Source: Metapseudomonas boanensis | GTDB taxonomy: Bacteria; Pseudomonadota; Gammaproteobacteria; Pseudomonadales; Pseudomonadaceae | DNA: 64,000 nt | Assembly (NCBI RefSeq): GCF_018704125.1 | Contig: NZ_JAGTIS010000011.1 | Coordinates: 124,001-188,000 of the forward strand | Reading direction: 5' to 3' | Shown here: positions 9,622-17,874 of the stretch, piece after piece | Layout of the letters: each line of letters opens with the position of its first letter | Numbering within the stretch: the stretch's first letter is position 1 | Notes under the pieces: generated by a model | Seen by the model: the letters and a program-made list of their open reading frames with translations, nothing else | Databases searched by the model: none | Told to the model about the DNA's origin: nothing | Program-made: the position numbers and the translations under genes

Positions 9622-10770
9622 ATGATCCACAGCAAGTTGCCCAACGTCGGCACCACGATTTTCACCCGCATGTCCCAGCTCGCCGCGGAAACCGGCGCGC
9701 TCAACCTGTCCCAGGGCTTCCCTGATTTCGCCGCGCCGGCTGCTCTCTGCGAGGCGGTCGGTCGGCACATCACTGCCGGGCATAACCAATACGCGCCCAT
9801 GACCGGCTTGCCGGCGTTGCGTGAGCAGGTCGCGGCGAAGGTAGCGACCTTCTACCGCCGCCAGGTCAGTTCCGATAGCGAGGTGACCATCACCCCCGGC
9901 GCCACCGAAGCGATCTTCTGTGCGATCCAGGCCGTGGTGCAGGCCGGCGATGAAGTGATCGTCCTCGACCCGTCATACGACAGCTACGAGCCCTCGGTTG
10001 AGTTGGCCGGCGGTCGCTGCGTCCATGTGCCTCTGGCCCTGCCCGGCTTCTCCATCGACTGGCAGCGCATGCACGATGCGCTCAGTTCGCGGACGCGGCT
10101 GATCATCATCAACAGCCCGCACAACCCCAGTGGGGCACTGATTTCCCGCGCCGAACTGGACCAGCTCGCGGAGCTGATCCGCGACCGCGATATCTACCTG
10201 ATTTCGGACGAGGTCTACGAACACCTGGTGTTCGATGGCGCCCAGCATGTGAGTGTCCTGCAGCACGATGAGTTGTATGCGCGTGCCTTCGTCATCAGCT
10301 CGTTTGGCAAGAGCTACCACGTCACGGGTTGGAAGACGGGTTACGTCGTAGCGCCGCCAGCACTGTCGGCTGAGCTGCGCAAAGTGCACCAATACGTCAA
10401 CTTCTGTGGCGTAACCCCGCTGCAATGGGCGCTGGCCGACTTCATGGCCGAGCACCCCGAGCACCTGGCCGAGCTGCCAGGCTTCTACCAGGGCAAACGC
10501 GATCTATTCTGCGACCTCCTGGCGGTTTCGCGCTTCAGCTTCACCCGGGCGCCGGGTACCTACTTCCAGTTGGTGGATTACAGCGCCATCCGTCCCGAGC
10601 TTGACGATGTGGCCATGTCCGAATGGTTGACCCGCGAGCATGGCGTTGCGGCAATTCCTGTATCGGTCTTCTACCAGAGTCCACCGAAGGACCTGCGCCT
10701 GGTGCGCTTCTGCTTCGCCAAACGTGAGGAGACGCTGCGTCAGGCAGCGGAAAAGCTATGCGCGATCTGA
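9622..10770 (+). CDS. PLP-dependent aminotransferase, YbdL/MtnE-like (glutamine/methionine transaminase)
   Basis: Fold-type I class I/II aminotransferase, probably moving amino groups between glutamine or methionine and 2-oxo acids such as 2-oxo-4-methylthiobutanoate. Visible motifs: LSQGFPDF, NQYAPMTGLPALRE, TPGATEAI, INSPHNPSGA, SDEVYEHL and the PLP-lysine segment SSFGKSYHVTGWKTGY. 382 residues. The next gene overlaps its end by 13 bp and encodes a carbon-nitrogen hydrolase of the omega-amidase type. That pairing is known from glutamine transaminase K/Nit2 and MtnE/MtnU and supports a glutamine-linked transamination role in which the amidase pulls the reaction forward. The exact substrate is inferred. 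Confidence 0.85.
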   Translation: MIHSKLPNVGTTIFTRMSQLAAETGALNLSQGFPDFAAPAALCEAVGRHITAGHNQYAPMTGLPALREQVAAKVATFYRRQVSSDSEVTITPGATEAIFCAIQAVVQAGDEVIVLDPSYDSYEPSVELAGGRCVHVPLALPGFSIDWQRMHDALSSRTRLIIINSPHNPSGALISRAELDQLAELIRDRDIYLISDEVYEHLVFDGAQHVSVLQHDELYARAFVISSFGKSYHVTGWKTGYVVAPPALSAELRKVHQYVNFCGVTPLQWALADFMAEHPEHLAELPGFYQGKRDLFCDLLAVSRFSFTRAPGTYFQLVDYSAIRPELDDVAMSEWLTREHGVAAIPVSVFYQSPPKDLRLVRFCFAKREETLRQAAEKLCAI

Positions 10771-11552
10771 CCGCACTTCCAGACCTCAGGCTGGCGTTGG
10801 TGCAAACCACCCTGTCCTGGCATGACCGCGCGGCCAACCTCGCGCATTTCGAAGACTTCCTCGAATCGGCGCGTGGTGCCCATCTCATCGTCCTGCCGGA
10901 AATGTTCACCACGGGTTTCTCGATGGAGTCCGAGGCATTGGCCGAGCCCGAGCAGGGCCCGACTTATGCCTGGCTGCAAGCGCAGGCACGACGCCTTGAC
11001 GCCGTGATCACCGGCAGCCTGATCATCCGGGCAGCCGATGGCAGCCACCGTAACCGCCTGCTCTGGGCACGCCCGGATGGCGAGGTGCTGCACTACGACA
11101 AACGCCACCTGTTTCGCATGGCCGGCGAACACAAGCATTACACGCCGGGGGAAACCCAGGCCCTGTTCGAGCTGAAGGGTTGGCGGATACGCCCGCTTAT
11201 CTGTTACGACCTTCGCTTCCCGGTCTGGAGCCGTGATCCACACGGCACCGACCTGCTGCTGTACACAGCGAACTGGCCGGCAGCGCGCCGCCATCACTGG
11301 AATCGACTGCTGCCGGCCCGAGCGGTGGAGAACCTCTGTTACGTCGCGGCAGTGAACCGCGTCGGCGAGGACGGCAAGGGCCACGCCTACAGTGGCGACA
11401 GCCAGGTGCTCGATTTCCAAGGCGAAACCATGCTGGATACCGGTGGCGGCGATGGCGTGTTCCTCGCTACGCTTTCGGCGGCCCATCTGGCGTCCTATCG
11501 CGAGCGCTTCCCCGCGTACCTGGATGCGGATAGCTTCAGCATCCAGCCCTGA
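10758..11552 (+). CDS. Omega-amidase / carbon-nitrogen hydrolase (YafV, Nit2-like)
   Basis: Nitrilase-superfamily amidase expected to deamidate 2-oxoglutaramate or 2-oxosuccinamate made by glutamine transaminases. The Glu-Lys-Cys catalytic triad is visible: Glu48 (IVLPEMFTTGFS), Lys115 (HYDKRHLF) and Cys149 (PLICYDLRFPVWSR). 264 residues, normal for the family. The ATG lies inside the 3' end of the aminotransferase gene, so the two are translated from one message and probably work in sequence. Confidence 0.88.
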   Translation: MRDLTALPDLRLALVQTTLSWHDRAANLAHFEDFLESARGAHLIVLPEMFTTGFSMESEALAEPEQGPTYAWLQAQARRLDAVITGSLIIRAADGSHRNRLLWARPDGEVLHYDKRHLFRMAGEHKHYTPGETQALFELKGWRIRPLICYDLRFPVWSRDPHGTDLLLYTANWPAARRHHWNRLLPARAVENLCYVAAVNRVGEDGKGHAYSGDSQVLDFQGETMLDTGGGDGVFLATLSAAHLASYRERFPAYLDADSFSIQP

Positions 11553-11614
11553 CCACCTCATTCCGCCTCGGCACCACCCCGGTGCCGAGGTGCCTGTCGA
11601 TCGCTCGCTCTTAG

Positions 11615-11856
11615 GACGCGTCCGAAATACCCCTCCATACCGCGGCGGCCCGCTATCTCCGCCTGGTGGCGACCTCTGCCACCTGCAAACCCGAGTGGAA
11701 AGCGAACGCCGAGTACCAGACGCTGACAATGTGCAGTGGAAGGGGCGTGAGTACCTCGCCCGCTGGTGGACCCGTGGCAACGAGCCGGGCAATCCGGCCT
11801 TCATCGGGCTGGACGGCAGCGGCAAGGTCTGGCGTGACGAGGGCGCCTGCCACTGA
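11615..11856 (+). pseudogene. Frameshifted chitin-binding module remnant
   Basis: No intact frame exists here, but two adjacent frames together spell a carbohydrate-binding module. Frame 1 from 11615 gives ...AAARYLRLVATSATC, then KPEWKANAEYQT; after a one-base shift near 11722 the next frame continues DNVQWKGREYLARWWT, then a glycine-rich loop and GKVWRDEGACH to TGA at 11854. The order W-x-x-x-x-x-Y, V-x-W-x-G-x-x-Y-x-A-x-W-W-T-x-G, W-x-x-x-G-x-C is the signature of CBM5/12- or CBM73-type chitin-binding domains of secreted chitinases and lytic monooxygenases. The catalytic part is absent and a stop lies just upstream (11612-11614). Best read as the decayed 3' end of a secreted chitin-active gene. 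Confidence 0.6.
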
Positions 11857-12000
11857 TTGCGGCCCAGGGCGTTGCCCTTGGACTTGCGCAGGGCGTGAGC
11901 AAAGAAAACCCCGCTATAAGCGTAATGCTGTTCACTTAGGCATTGGCGGCAGCGCATAGGAGGAGGGGCGTGATCGGCCTTCGGAGCAGTCTGCCGCCTC

Positions 12001-12059
12001 GTAGCCCGGATGAATCCGGGGGCAGCGGTTGGACTTTTCCCGGATTTCATCCGGGCTAC
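12001..12059. repeat. REP-like palindrome pair
   Basis: GTAGCCCGGATGAATCCGGG at 12001-12020 faces CCCGGATTTCATCCGGGCTAC, a near-perfect inverse, at 12039-12059. The unit GTAGCCCGGATGAAATCCGGG is a typical dispersed extragenic palindrome in Pseudomonas. It lies wholly inside the 311-bp element. Confidence 0.75.
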
Positions 12060-12074
12060 CAAGCTGAAGGCCCC

Positions 12075-12131
12075 GTAGGAGCGAGCTCTGCTCGCGAAGG
12101 AGGCGGGTTCGCGAGCAGAGCTCGCTCCTAC
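12075..12131. repeat. Perfect 24-bp inverted repeat
   Basis: The arms at 12075-12098 (beginning GTAGGAGCGAGCTCTGC) and 12108-12131 are exact inverses around a nine-base loop. The unit belongs to the GTAGGAGCGAG...TCGCGAA class of Pseudomonas intergenic repeats; degenerate relatives appear at about 9510, 14239-14269, 52701-52722 and 57836 in this window. Confidence 0.8.
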
Positions 12132-12174
12132 GAGAGATACCTGCCCAACAGAAACAACTTCGTGATGTAAAACC

Positions 12175-12214
12175 AAAAACGCCGCCCTCCTGCTGAAGGA
12201 AAAGCGGCGTTTTT
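12175..12214. terminator. Bidirectional terminator carried by the 311-bp element
   Basis: Arms AAAAACGCCGC (12175-12185) and GCGGCGTTTTT (12204-12214), with a smaller TCCT/AGGA pairing in the loop. A-tract and T-tract make it work in either direction. It could terminate leuA on the minus strand and so replace the hairpin split by the insertion. Confidence 0.8.
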
Positions 12215-12268
12215 TCTTATGTGAACAGCATTACGCTATAAGCGGTTTTTTTCCGCTCGGCAGTAACC

Positions 12269-13939
12269 TCAGGCCGCTTCGGCCTGAGCTTGGCTCAGCG
12301 CACGGTTGAGGGCGCTGAACAGCGCGCGGAAGCTCGCCGTGGTCAGGTTCTCGTCGATGCCGATGCCATGCAGGGCGCGGCCGTCATTGACGCGCAGCTC
12401 GATGTAGGCTGCAGCCTTGGCGTTGGTGCCGGAGCCGATAGCGTGCTCGGAGTAGTCCATGATCTCCACCTTGACCGGCAGGCTGGCGACCAGGGCTTCC
12501 AACGGTCCCTTGCCCATGCCGCGCAGGTGCTGGGTTTCACCCTTGACGGCAACCTCGATATCCACCGCGCTGGTGCCGTTCTCTTCCTGCAGGCGATGAC
12601 CTTTGAGGGTGTACGGGGAAGTGGCCTGCAGGTACTCGCTTTCGAGCAGGCGATAGATCTGCTGCGCAGTCATTTCCAGGCCCAGGCGGTCGGTCTCCTT
12701 CTGCACCACCTGGCTGAATTCGATCTGCATGCGGCGCGGCAGGCTGATGCCGTACTCCTGCTCCAGCAGGAAGGTGATACCGCCCTTGCCGGACTGGCTG
12801 TTGACACGGATAACCGCCTCGTAGCTGCGGCCGATGTCGGCCGGGTCGATCGGCAGATAGGGCACTTCCCACAGCGCGTCATCCTGCTGCTGGGCGAAGC
12901 CCTTGCGGATGGCGTCCTGGTGGGAACCGGAAAACGCGGTATGCACCAGGTCGCCGACGTAGGGATGGCGCGGGTGTACCGGCAACTGGTTGCACTCTTC
13001 GACCACCTTGCGCACGGCATCGATGTCTGAGAAGTCCAGCTGCGGGTGCAAGCCCTGCGTGTACATGTTCAGTGCGACGGTCACCAGGTCGACGTTGCCG
13101 GTGCGTTCGCCATTGCCGAACAGGCAGCCTTCTACACGGTCAGCGCCGGCCATCAGGCCCAGTTCGGTGGCGGCGACGCCAGTGCCGCGGTCGTTGTGCG
13201 TGTGCAGGCTGATGATCACCGAGTCGCGACGGCTGACATGGCGGCCGAACCACTCGATCTGGTCGGCGTAGATGTTCGGCGTGGCACATTCCACGGTGGC
13301 CGGCAGGTTGAGGATGATTTTGTTCTGCGGTGTCGGTTGCCACACGTTGATCACGGCGTCGCAGACCTCTACGGCGAAGTCCAACTCGGTGGAGCTGAAG
13401 ATTTCCGGCGAATACTGGAAGGTCCACTGGGTTTCCGGCTGTTCGGCGGCCAGCTTCTTGATCAGCGTGGCGGCGTTTACCGCGATGTCGATCACGCCTT
13501 GCTTGTCCTGGTTGAATACGATGCGGCGGAAGGATGGCGCAGTGGCGTTATAGACGTGGACGATGGCCTTCTTCGCTCCGCGAAGCGACTCGAAGGTGCG
13601 AGTGATCAGATCTTCGCGAGCCTGGGTCAGCACCTGGATGGTGACATCGTCCGGAATGCGGTTGTTCTCGATCAGATCGCGCACGAAGTCGAAATCCGTC
13701 TGCGAGGCTGAAGGAAACGCTACCTCGATCTCTTTCAGGCCTACTTTCACCAGTGTCTCGAAGAACCGCAGCTTTTTCGGCGCATCCATCGGCTCGATCA
13801 GCGACTGGTTGCCGTCGCGCAGGTCGGAGCTGCACCAGATCGGTACTTCGGTGATGGTTTTGGACGGCCAGGTGCGGTCAGGCAGGTTGATAGCCGGAAA
13901 CGCACGGTACTTGCGGGACGGGTCTTTGAGCATGGACAT
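12269..13939 (-). CDS. leuA: 2-isopropylmalate synthase
   Basis: First committed step of leucine synthesis: condensation of acetyl-CoA with 2-oxoisovalerate. The HMGL-like TIM barrel shows [10 protein letters not shown] (metal and substrate site), [29 protein letters not shown] (metal-binding His pair) and [13 protein letters not shown]; the C-terminal part from about residue 430 is the LeuA regulatory domain for leucine feedback ([33 protein letters not shown]). 556 residues, the longer class found in Pseudomonas and actinobacteria. The start follows AAAGGA. A short Leu-rich open frame lies 75 bases upstream and suggests attenuation-type control. Confidence 0.96.
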   Translation of the reverse strand: MSMLKDPSRKYRAFPAINLPDRTWPSKTITEVPIWCSSDLRDGNQSLIEPMDAPKKLRFFETLVKVGLKEIEVAFPSASQTDFDFVRDLIENNRIPDDVTIQVLTQAREDLITRTFESLRGAKKAIVHVYNATAPSFRRIVFNQDKQGVIDIAVNAATLIKKLAAEQPETQWTFQYSPEIFSSTELDFAVEVCDAVINVWQPTPQNKIILNLPATVECATPNIYADQIEWFGRHVSRRDSVIISLHTHNDRGTGVAATELGLMAGADRVEGCLFGNGERTGNVDLVTVALNMYTQGLHPQLDFSDIDAVRKVVEECNQLPVHPRHPYVGDLVHTAFSGSHQDAIRKGFAQQQDDALWEVPYLPIDPADIGRSYEAVIRVNSQSGKGGITFLLEQEYGISLPRRMQIEFSQVVQKETDRLGLEMTAQQIYRLLESEYLQATSPYTLKGHRLQEENGTSAVDIEVAVKGETQHLRGMGKGPLEALVASLPVKVEIMDYSEHAIGSGTNAKAAAYIELRVNDGRALHGIGIDENLTTASFRALFSALNRALSQAQAEAA

Positions 13940-14014
13940 GGGGCAAATCCTTTTTCTGCGGGCCTGGAGGGCAGCCCGGACAAGTCGAAATGGGTAGCAG
14001 CGGCAGAAGCGGGT

Positions 14015-14092
14015 TCAGCTACGCAGTCGCGGGCTGACCAGTCGCAGGCAGGCGTGTTGACGCAGAAGAATGAGGGTGTGTGCGGTTTTCAT
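14015..14092 (-). CDS. Putative leuA leader peptide (25 residues)
   Basis: A 25-codon frame on the minus strand, ATG at 14092 and TGA at 14015-14017, ends 75 bases before the leuA start. The peptide begins MKTAHTLILLRQHACLRLV and ends with Arg/Leu-rich residues; six of 25 residues are Leu (7, 9, 10, 16, 18, 23), with Ile and Val also present. This composition and position fit a ribosome-stalling leader that senses charged tRNA-Leu. Between its stop and leuA there is only a modest CGGGC/GCCCG hairpin and no T-run, so control, if real, may act on leuA translation or through Rho rather than a classic terminator. Too short to be proven by coding statistics. Confidence 0.55.
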   Translation of the reverse strand: MKTAHTLILLRQHACLRLVSPRLRS

Positions 14093-14099
14093 GGGGATA

Positions 14100-14128
14100 A
14101 CCCTATGCGGCGTGAGCGAACATGGCAA
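14100..14128 (-). promoter_or_regulatory. Candidate promoter of the leuA leader
   Basis: On the minus strand TTGCCA (14123-14128) and TAGGGT (14100-14105) are separated by exactly 17 bases. The -10 box ends seven bases before the leader ATG, so the transcript would start at or next to the ATG and be almost leaderless. An AGGG sequence that might serve as a ribosome site overlaps the -10 box, so the two readings compete. Confidence 0.45.
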
Positions 14129-14238
14129 GTCTTGGTGAAAAATTGGTGGATTACATCGCTGAAGCTTCAAGGATGAGATTTTATTGCGCTGACTATGCCT
14201 CTGACTTGATTGGGTTGCTCTTGCATGAGGCGAGGCAG

Positions 14239-14269
14239 CTCGCGAATGGCGCCATCACTCATTCGCGAG
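14239..14269. repeat. Inverted repeat between the YbdG-type channel gene and leuA
   Basis: Perfect 10-bp arms CTCGCGAATG (14239-14248) and CATTCGCGAG (14260-14269) with an 11-base loop, just downstream of the channel gene on the minus strand. No T-run follows, so it is more likely a dispersed palindrome or 3'-end stabiliser than an intrinsic terminator. Confidence 0.65.
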
Positions 14270-14293
14270 TCAGGATCAGGCGCGACCGCTACT

Positions 14294-15550
14294 TCAGGAA
14301 GGGGCTTTCGGTGCAGCGGGTAGCCGCAGCTCGCGCATGTCGGCCCCGCTGGGGTGCTGGAAGACTCGCAGGCCGAACTCCGGAAGGATCGCTAGCAGGT
14401 GGTCGAAGATGTCGGACTGGATGGCCTCGTAGCGCGACCAGACAGTGGTGGCAGTGAAGCAGTAAAGCTCCAGGGGCAAGCCGTCTGCGGTTGCCGCAAG
14501 TTGGCGCACCAGCAGCGTCATGTCCTTGCGGATGTCGCTGTTTTCCCGCAGGTAATTCTCCACGTAGGCGCGGAACGTGCCGAGGTTGGTCAACTGGCGA
14601 CTGTTGATTGGTAGGCGGCTGGACTCGTCCAGTTGGCTGTTCCAGCTGAGGAGCTCGCTTTCCTTGGTCTTGAGATAGCTGTCCAGCAGACGGAAGCGGT
14701 GCAGTTGGACGATGTCCTCGTCGCTGAGGAAATGCACGCTGTTCTGATCCAGGTAGAGGCAGCGCTTGATCCGCCGCCCGCCGGATTCCTGCATCCCGCG
14801 CCAGTTCTTGAACGAGTCGGTGATGAAGCGCTTGGTGGGGATAGTGGTGATGGTCTTGTCCCAGTTCTGCACCTTCACCGTATGCAGGGCGATGTCGACT
14901 ACATCGCCGTCGGCGTTCAACTGAGGCATCTCCACCCAGTCGCCGACGCGGATGATGTCATTGGAGGTGATCTGCACGCTCGCCACCAGGGACAGCAGGG
15001 TGTCCTGGAAGATCAGCATCAGCACTGCGGCCATGGCGCCGAGGCCCGAGAGCAGGATCAGCGGCGAGCGGTCGATCAGGCTGGCGATCATCAGGATCGT
15101 GGCGATGGCGAAGATCGCGATCTTCAGCACCTGCAAGTAGCCTTTGATCGGCCGCAGGTGGGCGTCCTTGCGGCGCTGGTAGAGGGTGTTGAAGATATCC
15201 AGCACGGCGCTCAGGGCCAGGGCGATGGTAAGGATGATGAAGGCGGCGCAGACGTTGGTCACCACTTCCACCAGGCTGCCTGGCAGGTTGGGGACGACCT
15301 TCACCCCGCCGGCCAGCACCAGCGCCGGCACCACATTGGCCAGGCGCTTGATCAGGCCGTGGTCCTGGACCGGCGCAGCGCGGCCGTGGACAATGGCGCC
15401 GGCAGCGTGGAACAGTCCGCGGACCAGGATGCGCCTGACCAGCCAGTTGGACAGCCAGGCGAGCAGGATGAGGACGGTGGAGGCGACAATGGTGTGCAAC
15501 TCGTCGTGCTGCCGCAGCCACTCCAGCCAGTGGATGAATGCGCTCTGCAT
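14294..15550 (-). CDS. Mechanosensitive ion channel, YbdG (MscM) type
   Basis: Inner-membrane channel of the MscS superfamily that opens on membrane tension and protects against osmotic downshock. The ATG at 15550 (after AGGGAG) starts MQSAFIHWLEWLRQHDELH, followed by about five membrane segments, then the MscS beta domain (IIRVGDWVEMPQLNADGDVVDI, VQNWDKTITTIPTKRFI, SFKNWRGMQESGGRRIKRCLYLD), which is diagnostic of YbdG rather than small MscS, and a long cytoplasmic C-terminal domain. 418 residues. It stands between an M23 peptidase gene and leuA, all on the minus strand, with no obvious functional link. Confidence 0.9.
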   Translation of the reverse strand: MQSAFIHWLEWLRQHDELHTIVASTVLILLAWLSNWLVRRILVRGLFHAAGAIVHGRAAPVQDHGLIKRLANVVPALVLAGGVKVVPNLPGSLVEVVTNVCAAFIILTIALALSAVLDIFNTLYQRRKDAHLRPIKGYLQVLKIAIFAIATILMIASLIDRSPLILLSGLGAMAAVLMLIFQDTLLSLVASVQITSNDIIRVGDWVEMPQLNADGDVVDIALHTVKVQNWDKTITTIPTKRFITDSFKNWRGMQESGGRRIKRCLYLDQNSVHFLSDEDIVQLHRFRLLDSYLKTKESELLSWNSQLDESSRLPINSRQLTNLGTFRAYVENYLRENSDIRKDMTLLVRQLAATADGLPLELYCFTATTVWSRYEAIQSDIFDHLLAILPEFGLRVFQHPSGADMRELRLPAAPKAPS

Positions 15551-15661
15551 GGGCGGCTCCCTGTGACTATCCGCTGGGCGGGGTCTAGCCCCGTAAACCG
15601 GGGGACCTAAGCAAATCCATCGCCGCACGCCCACGGCAGGCTTTTAACCGCAGGTGTAGGA

Positions 15662-16492
15662 TCAGGGCCTGAATGCACCGATGAAAATGGCCGGGTCGAC
15701 CCGCACATCATTGAGGCTGACGTTCCAGTGCATGTGCGGGCCGGTCGCCCGTCCAGTAGCGCCTACCTGCCCGACCGCTACGCCACGCGGCACCAGCTGG
15801 CCGAGCTTCACGTCCACTTTGGACATGTGACAGAACATGCTGATCAGGCCTTGCCCGTGGTCGAGGAACACTGTGCGGCCATTGAAGAAGTAATCGCCGA
15901 TCAGGATCACCTTGCCTGCCGCAGGAGCCTTGATGGGCGTGCCGGCACCGACGGCGAAATCCAGGCCGGAGTGCGGGTTGCGCTCCTCGCCATTGAAGAA
16001 GCGGCGCAGGCCGAAAGGGCTGGAGAGCGGGCCGTCGACGGGTTTGTCGAATAGCAGGTTGCTTGGTGTTCCAGGGCTGAAACGCTGATACGCCTTGGTC
16101 TGCTCCGCCAGTTCGCGATCGATGCGTTTGAGGTCCTCGGGTAGCGGGTTCACCTTTCGCGTGTCTTTCAGGGTGATGCGCTGTTCCTTGTAATCCCGGC
16201 TGCGGACCTCGAAAGCCAGGGCGCGGCTGCCGTCAGCGTCTTGGACCTGGACCTGCTGCCGGCCGGGCTTGGTGGTCAGGGGGATACCGACAATGGCGAT
16301 CCAGTCGCGGCCTTCCTCATGCACGATCAGCACCGGTTTACCTTGATAGCTGGCAGTTGGCGCCTGGCTGGCCGGGCCTAGCTGGACTACGGCGACGCCA
16401 CCTGGAACCGGCTTGTTCAACAGGCGACTGATAAAACCTTCGGCATGGGCCGGCAGAGTAAGGCAGAGGAGCAGGGCGGCTACAAAACGCAT
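15662..16492 (-). CDS. M23 family metallopeptidase (LytM-type), secreted
   Basis: Predicted periplasmic zinc endopeptidase, or catalytically related factor, acting on peptidoglycan cross-links. A cleavable signal peptide (MRFVAALLLCLTLPAHA) precedes a beta-rich N-terminal domain; the LytM core lies at about residues 160-270, with the zinc ligands in NPHSGLDFAVG (H-x3-D) and H-M-H-W (HxH). 276 residues. It begins two bases after the xseA stop, so the two form an operon, an arrangement also found in other pseudomonads. Confidence 0.88.
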   Translation of the reverse strand: MRFVAALLLCLTLPAHAEGFISRLLNKPVPGGVAVVQLGPASQAPTASYQGKPVLIVHEEGRDWIAIVGIPLTTKPGRQQVQVQDADGSRALAFEVRSRDYKEQRITLKDTRKVNPLPEDLKRIDRELAEQTKAYQRFSPGTPSNLLFDKPVDGPLSSPFGLRRFFNGEERNPHSGLDFAVGAGTPIKAPAAGKVILIGDYFFNGRTVFLDHGQGLISMFCHMSKVDVKLGQLVPRGVAVGQVGATGRATGPHMHWNVSLNDVRVDPAIFIGAFRP

Positions 16493-16494
16493 GA

Positions 16495-17874
16495 TCAGTC
16501 CAGCAAGGAGAGGTTCATGGGTGTGAGGTGGTTATCTTCCACCCGTACGTCCAGCTCGCCTTCGGCCAGTCGGGCCTTGAGGCGTTGGCCGGGGCGGGTC
16601 TGGCTGGCAGCGCGAACCGCCTGTCCCTTGTCGTCGAGCAGGATGCTGTAGCCCCGCCCGAGGGTGGCCAGTGGGCTGACGACGTGCAGCGTTTGTGCCA
16701 GGGAGTCGAGGCGCTGGCGCCGATCCTTCAGGGTCTCGCGGGCTGCGCGCGGTAGGCGGGCGGACAGGCTGTCGAGCTTCTGCCTGAGCAGGGTCAGCAC
16801 GCGGCCGGGGTGCTGCGCTGCCAGGCGGGTGTCAAGGCGGGTCAGGCGCTCGTGGCGCACCTGAAGGTTGCGCTCGAACGCACGGCGAAGACGCATGTCG
16901 AGCTCGTCCAGGCGCTGGGACTGCTGGCGCAGGCGTTCGCCAGGGTGGCGCAGTCGCCGGAACAGGCCATCCAGGCGCAGGCGCTCGCGGGTCAGCTGGT
17001 CACGCAGGCGCAGGACCAGGCGCCGATGCAGGCTGTCCAGGCGCTGTTGCAGATCGCCGACATCCGGCGCCAGCAGCTCGGCGGCAGCGGAAGGCGTTGG
17101 GGCGCGCATATCGGCGACGAAATCGCTGATGGATACGTCGGTCTCGTGGCCAACAGCGCTGACAATGGGCGTGCGGCAAGCTGCTACTGCGCGGGCGACG
17201 GCCTCTTCGTTGAAACACCAGAGGTCTTCCAGCGAACCGCCGCCACGGGCGAGGATCAGCGCATCGAAGCCTTGGGCATCGGCCAGCGCCAGGGCGCGGA
17301 CGATCTGCGCGGTGGCCTCACGCCCCTGAACGGCGGTCGGGATCAGCGTGAGCTGAACCTGCGGCGCACGGCGGCGGAACACGCTAATGATGTCGCGGAT
17401 TACCGCGCCGGTGGGTGAGCTGACGATGCCGATGCGGCGAGGATGGGCCGGGAGTGGTCGCTTGCGCTCGGTGGCGAACAGTCCCTCGGCGGCGAGCTTT
17501 TCCTTCAGGGCTTCGAAAGCCAGGCGCAGGGCGCCGTCACCGGCAGGTTCCACCGCATCGGCTATCAGTTGGTAGTCGCCGCGGCCCTCGAACAGCGAGA
17601 CTTTGCCTCGCACCCGCACGGCCAGCCCATCGCGCAGTGACTGGCGTACGCGCTGGGCGTTCTGGCGAAACAGCGCGCAGCGAACCTGGGCCTGGGCATC
17701 CTTGAGGGTGAAATAAAGATGGCCTGACGCGGGCCGGGCGAGGTTGGAGATCTCGCCTTCGACCCATACTTGCGGGAAGACGTCTTCCAACAGATGACGG
17801 GCGCGTTGGTTGAGCTGGCTGACGGTTAGCACCTCGCGGTCGAGGCCGAGCCGTTGGAAGGGGTCCTTGATCAT
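16495..17874 (-). CDS. xseA: Exodeoxyribonuclease VII large subunit
   Basis: Large subunit of the single-strand-specific exonuclease VII; its small subunit XseB is not in this window. The N-terminal OB-fold (VEGEISNLARPASGHLYFTLKDAQAQVRCALF) is followed by the catalytic core (GIVSSPTGAVIRDIISVFRRR, LILARGGGSLEDLWCFNEEAVARA, PIVSAVGHETDVSISDFVADMRAPTPSAAAE) and a long Arg/Leu-rich coiled coil. The open frame continues upstream, but the ATG at 17874 gives the family N-terminus MIKDPFQRLG and 459 residues. It diverges from the zinc-ribbon gene at 17977. Confidence 0.95.
   Translation of the reverse strand: MIKDPFQRLGLDREVLTVSQLNQRARHLLEDVFPQVWVEGEISNLARPASGHLYFTLKDAQAQVRCALFRQNAQRVRQSLRDGLAVRVRGKVSLFEGRGDYQLIADAVEPAGDGALRLAFEALKEKLAAEGLFATERKRPLPAHPRRIGIVSSPTGAVIRDIISVFRRRAPQVQLTLIPTAVQGREATAQIVRALALADAQGFDALILARGGGSLEDLWCFNEEAVARAVAACRTPIVSAVGHETDVSISDFVADMRAPTPSAAAELLAPDVGDLQQRLDSLHRRLVLRLRDQLTRERLRLDGLFRRLRHPGERLRQQSQRLDELDMRLRRAFERNLQVRHERLTRLDTRLAAQHPGRVLTLLRQKLDSLSARLPRAARETLKDRRQRLDSLAQTLHVVSPLATLGRGYSILLDDKGQAVRAASQTRPGQRLKARLAEGELDVRVEDNHLTPMNLSLLD

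Larger units (their letters stand above)
11912..12244. mobile_element. 311-bp non-autonomous element with terminal inverted repeats and 11-bp direct repeat
   Basis: The 11-mer CGCTATAAGCG occurs in the same orientation at 11912-11922 and 12234-12244. Immediately inside are perfect 13-bp inverted ends, TAATGCTGTTCAC (11923-11935) and GTGAACAGCATTA (12221-12233), with partial pairing continuing inward. The 311-bp interior has no transposase or other credible gene; it holds two palindromic units and a terminator hairpin. Thirteen-base ends plus an 11-bp duplication resemble the IS4 group of insertion sequences, so this is probably a miniature (MITE-like) derivative; the family is inferred. If the element and one repeat copy are removed, the flanks join as CCGCTATAAGCGG followed by seven T, so the insertion lies in a terminator-like hairpin at the 3' end of leuA. 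Confidence 0.65.

Noticed and set aside
11392-11856. 154-codon frame running from inside the amidase gene into the chitin-binding remnant
   Set aside because: Its first part is the wrong frame of the omega-amidase gene; only the last 45 codons resemble a chitin-binding domain, so it was treated as a remnant rather than a gene.
12290-13711. Plus-strand frames opposite leuA
   Set aside because: Antisense of a confident leuA; composition typical of reverse-frame translation.
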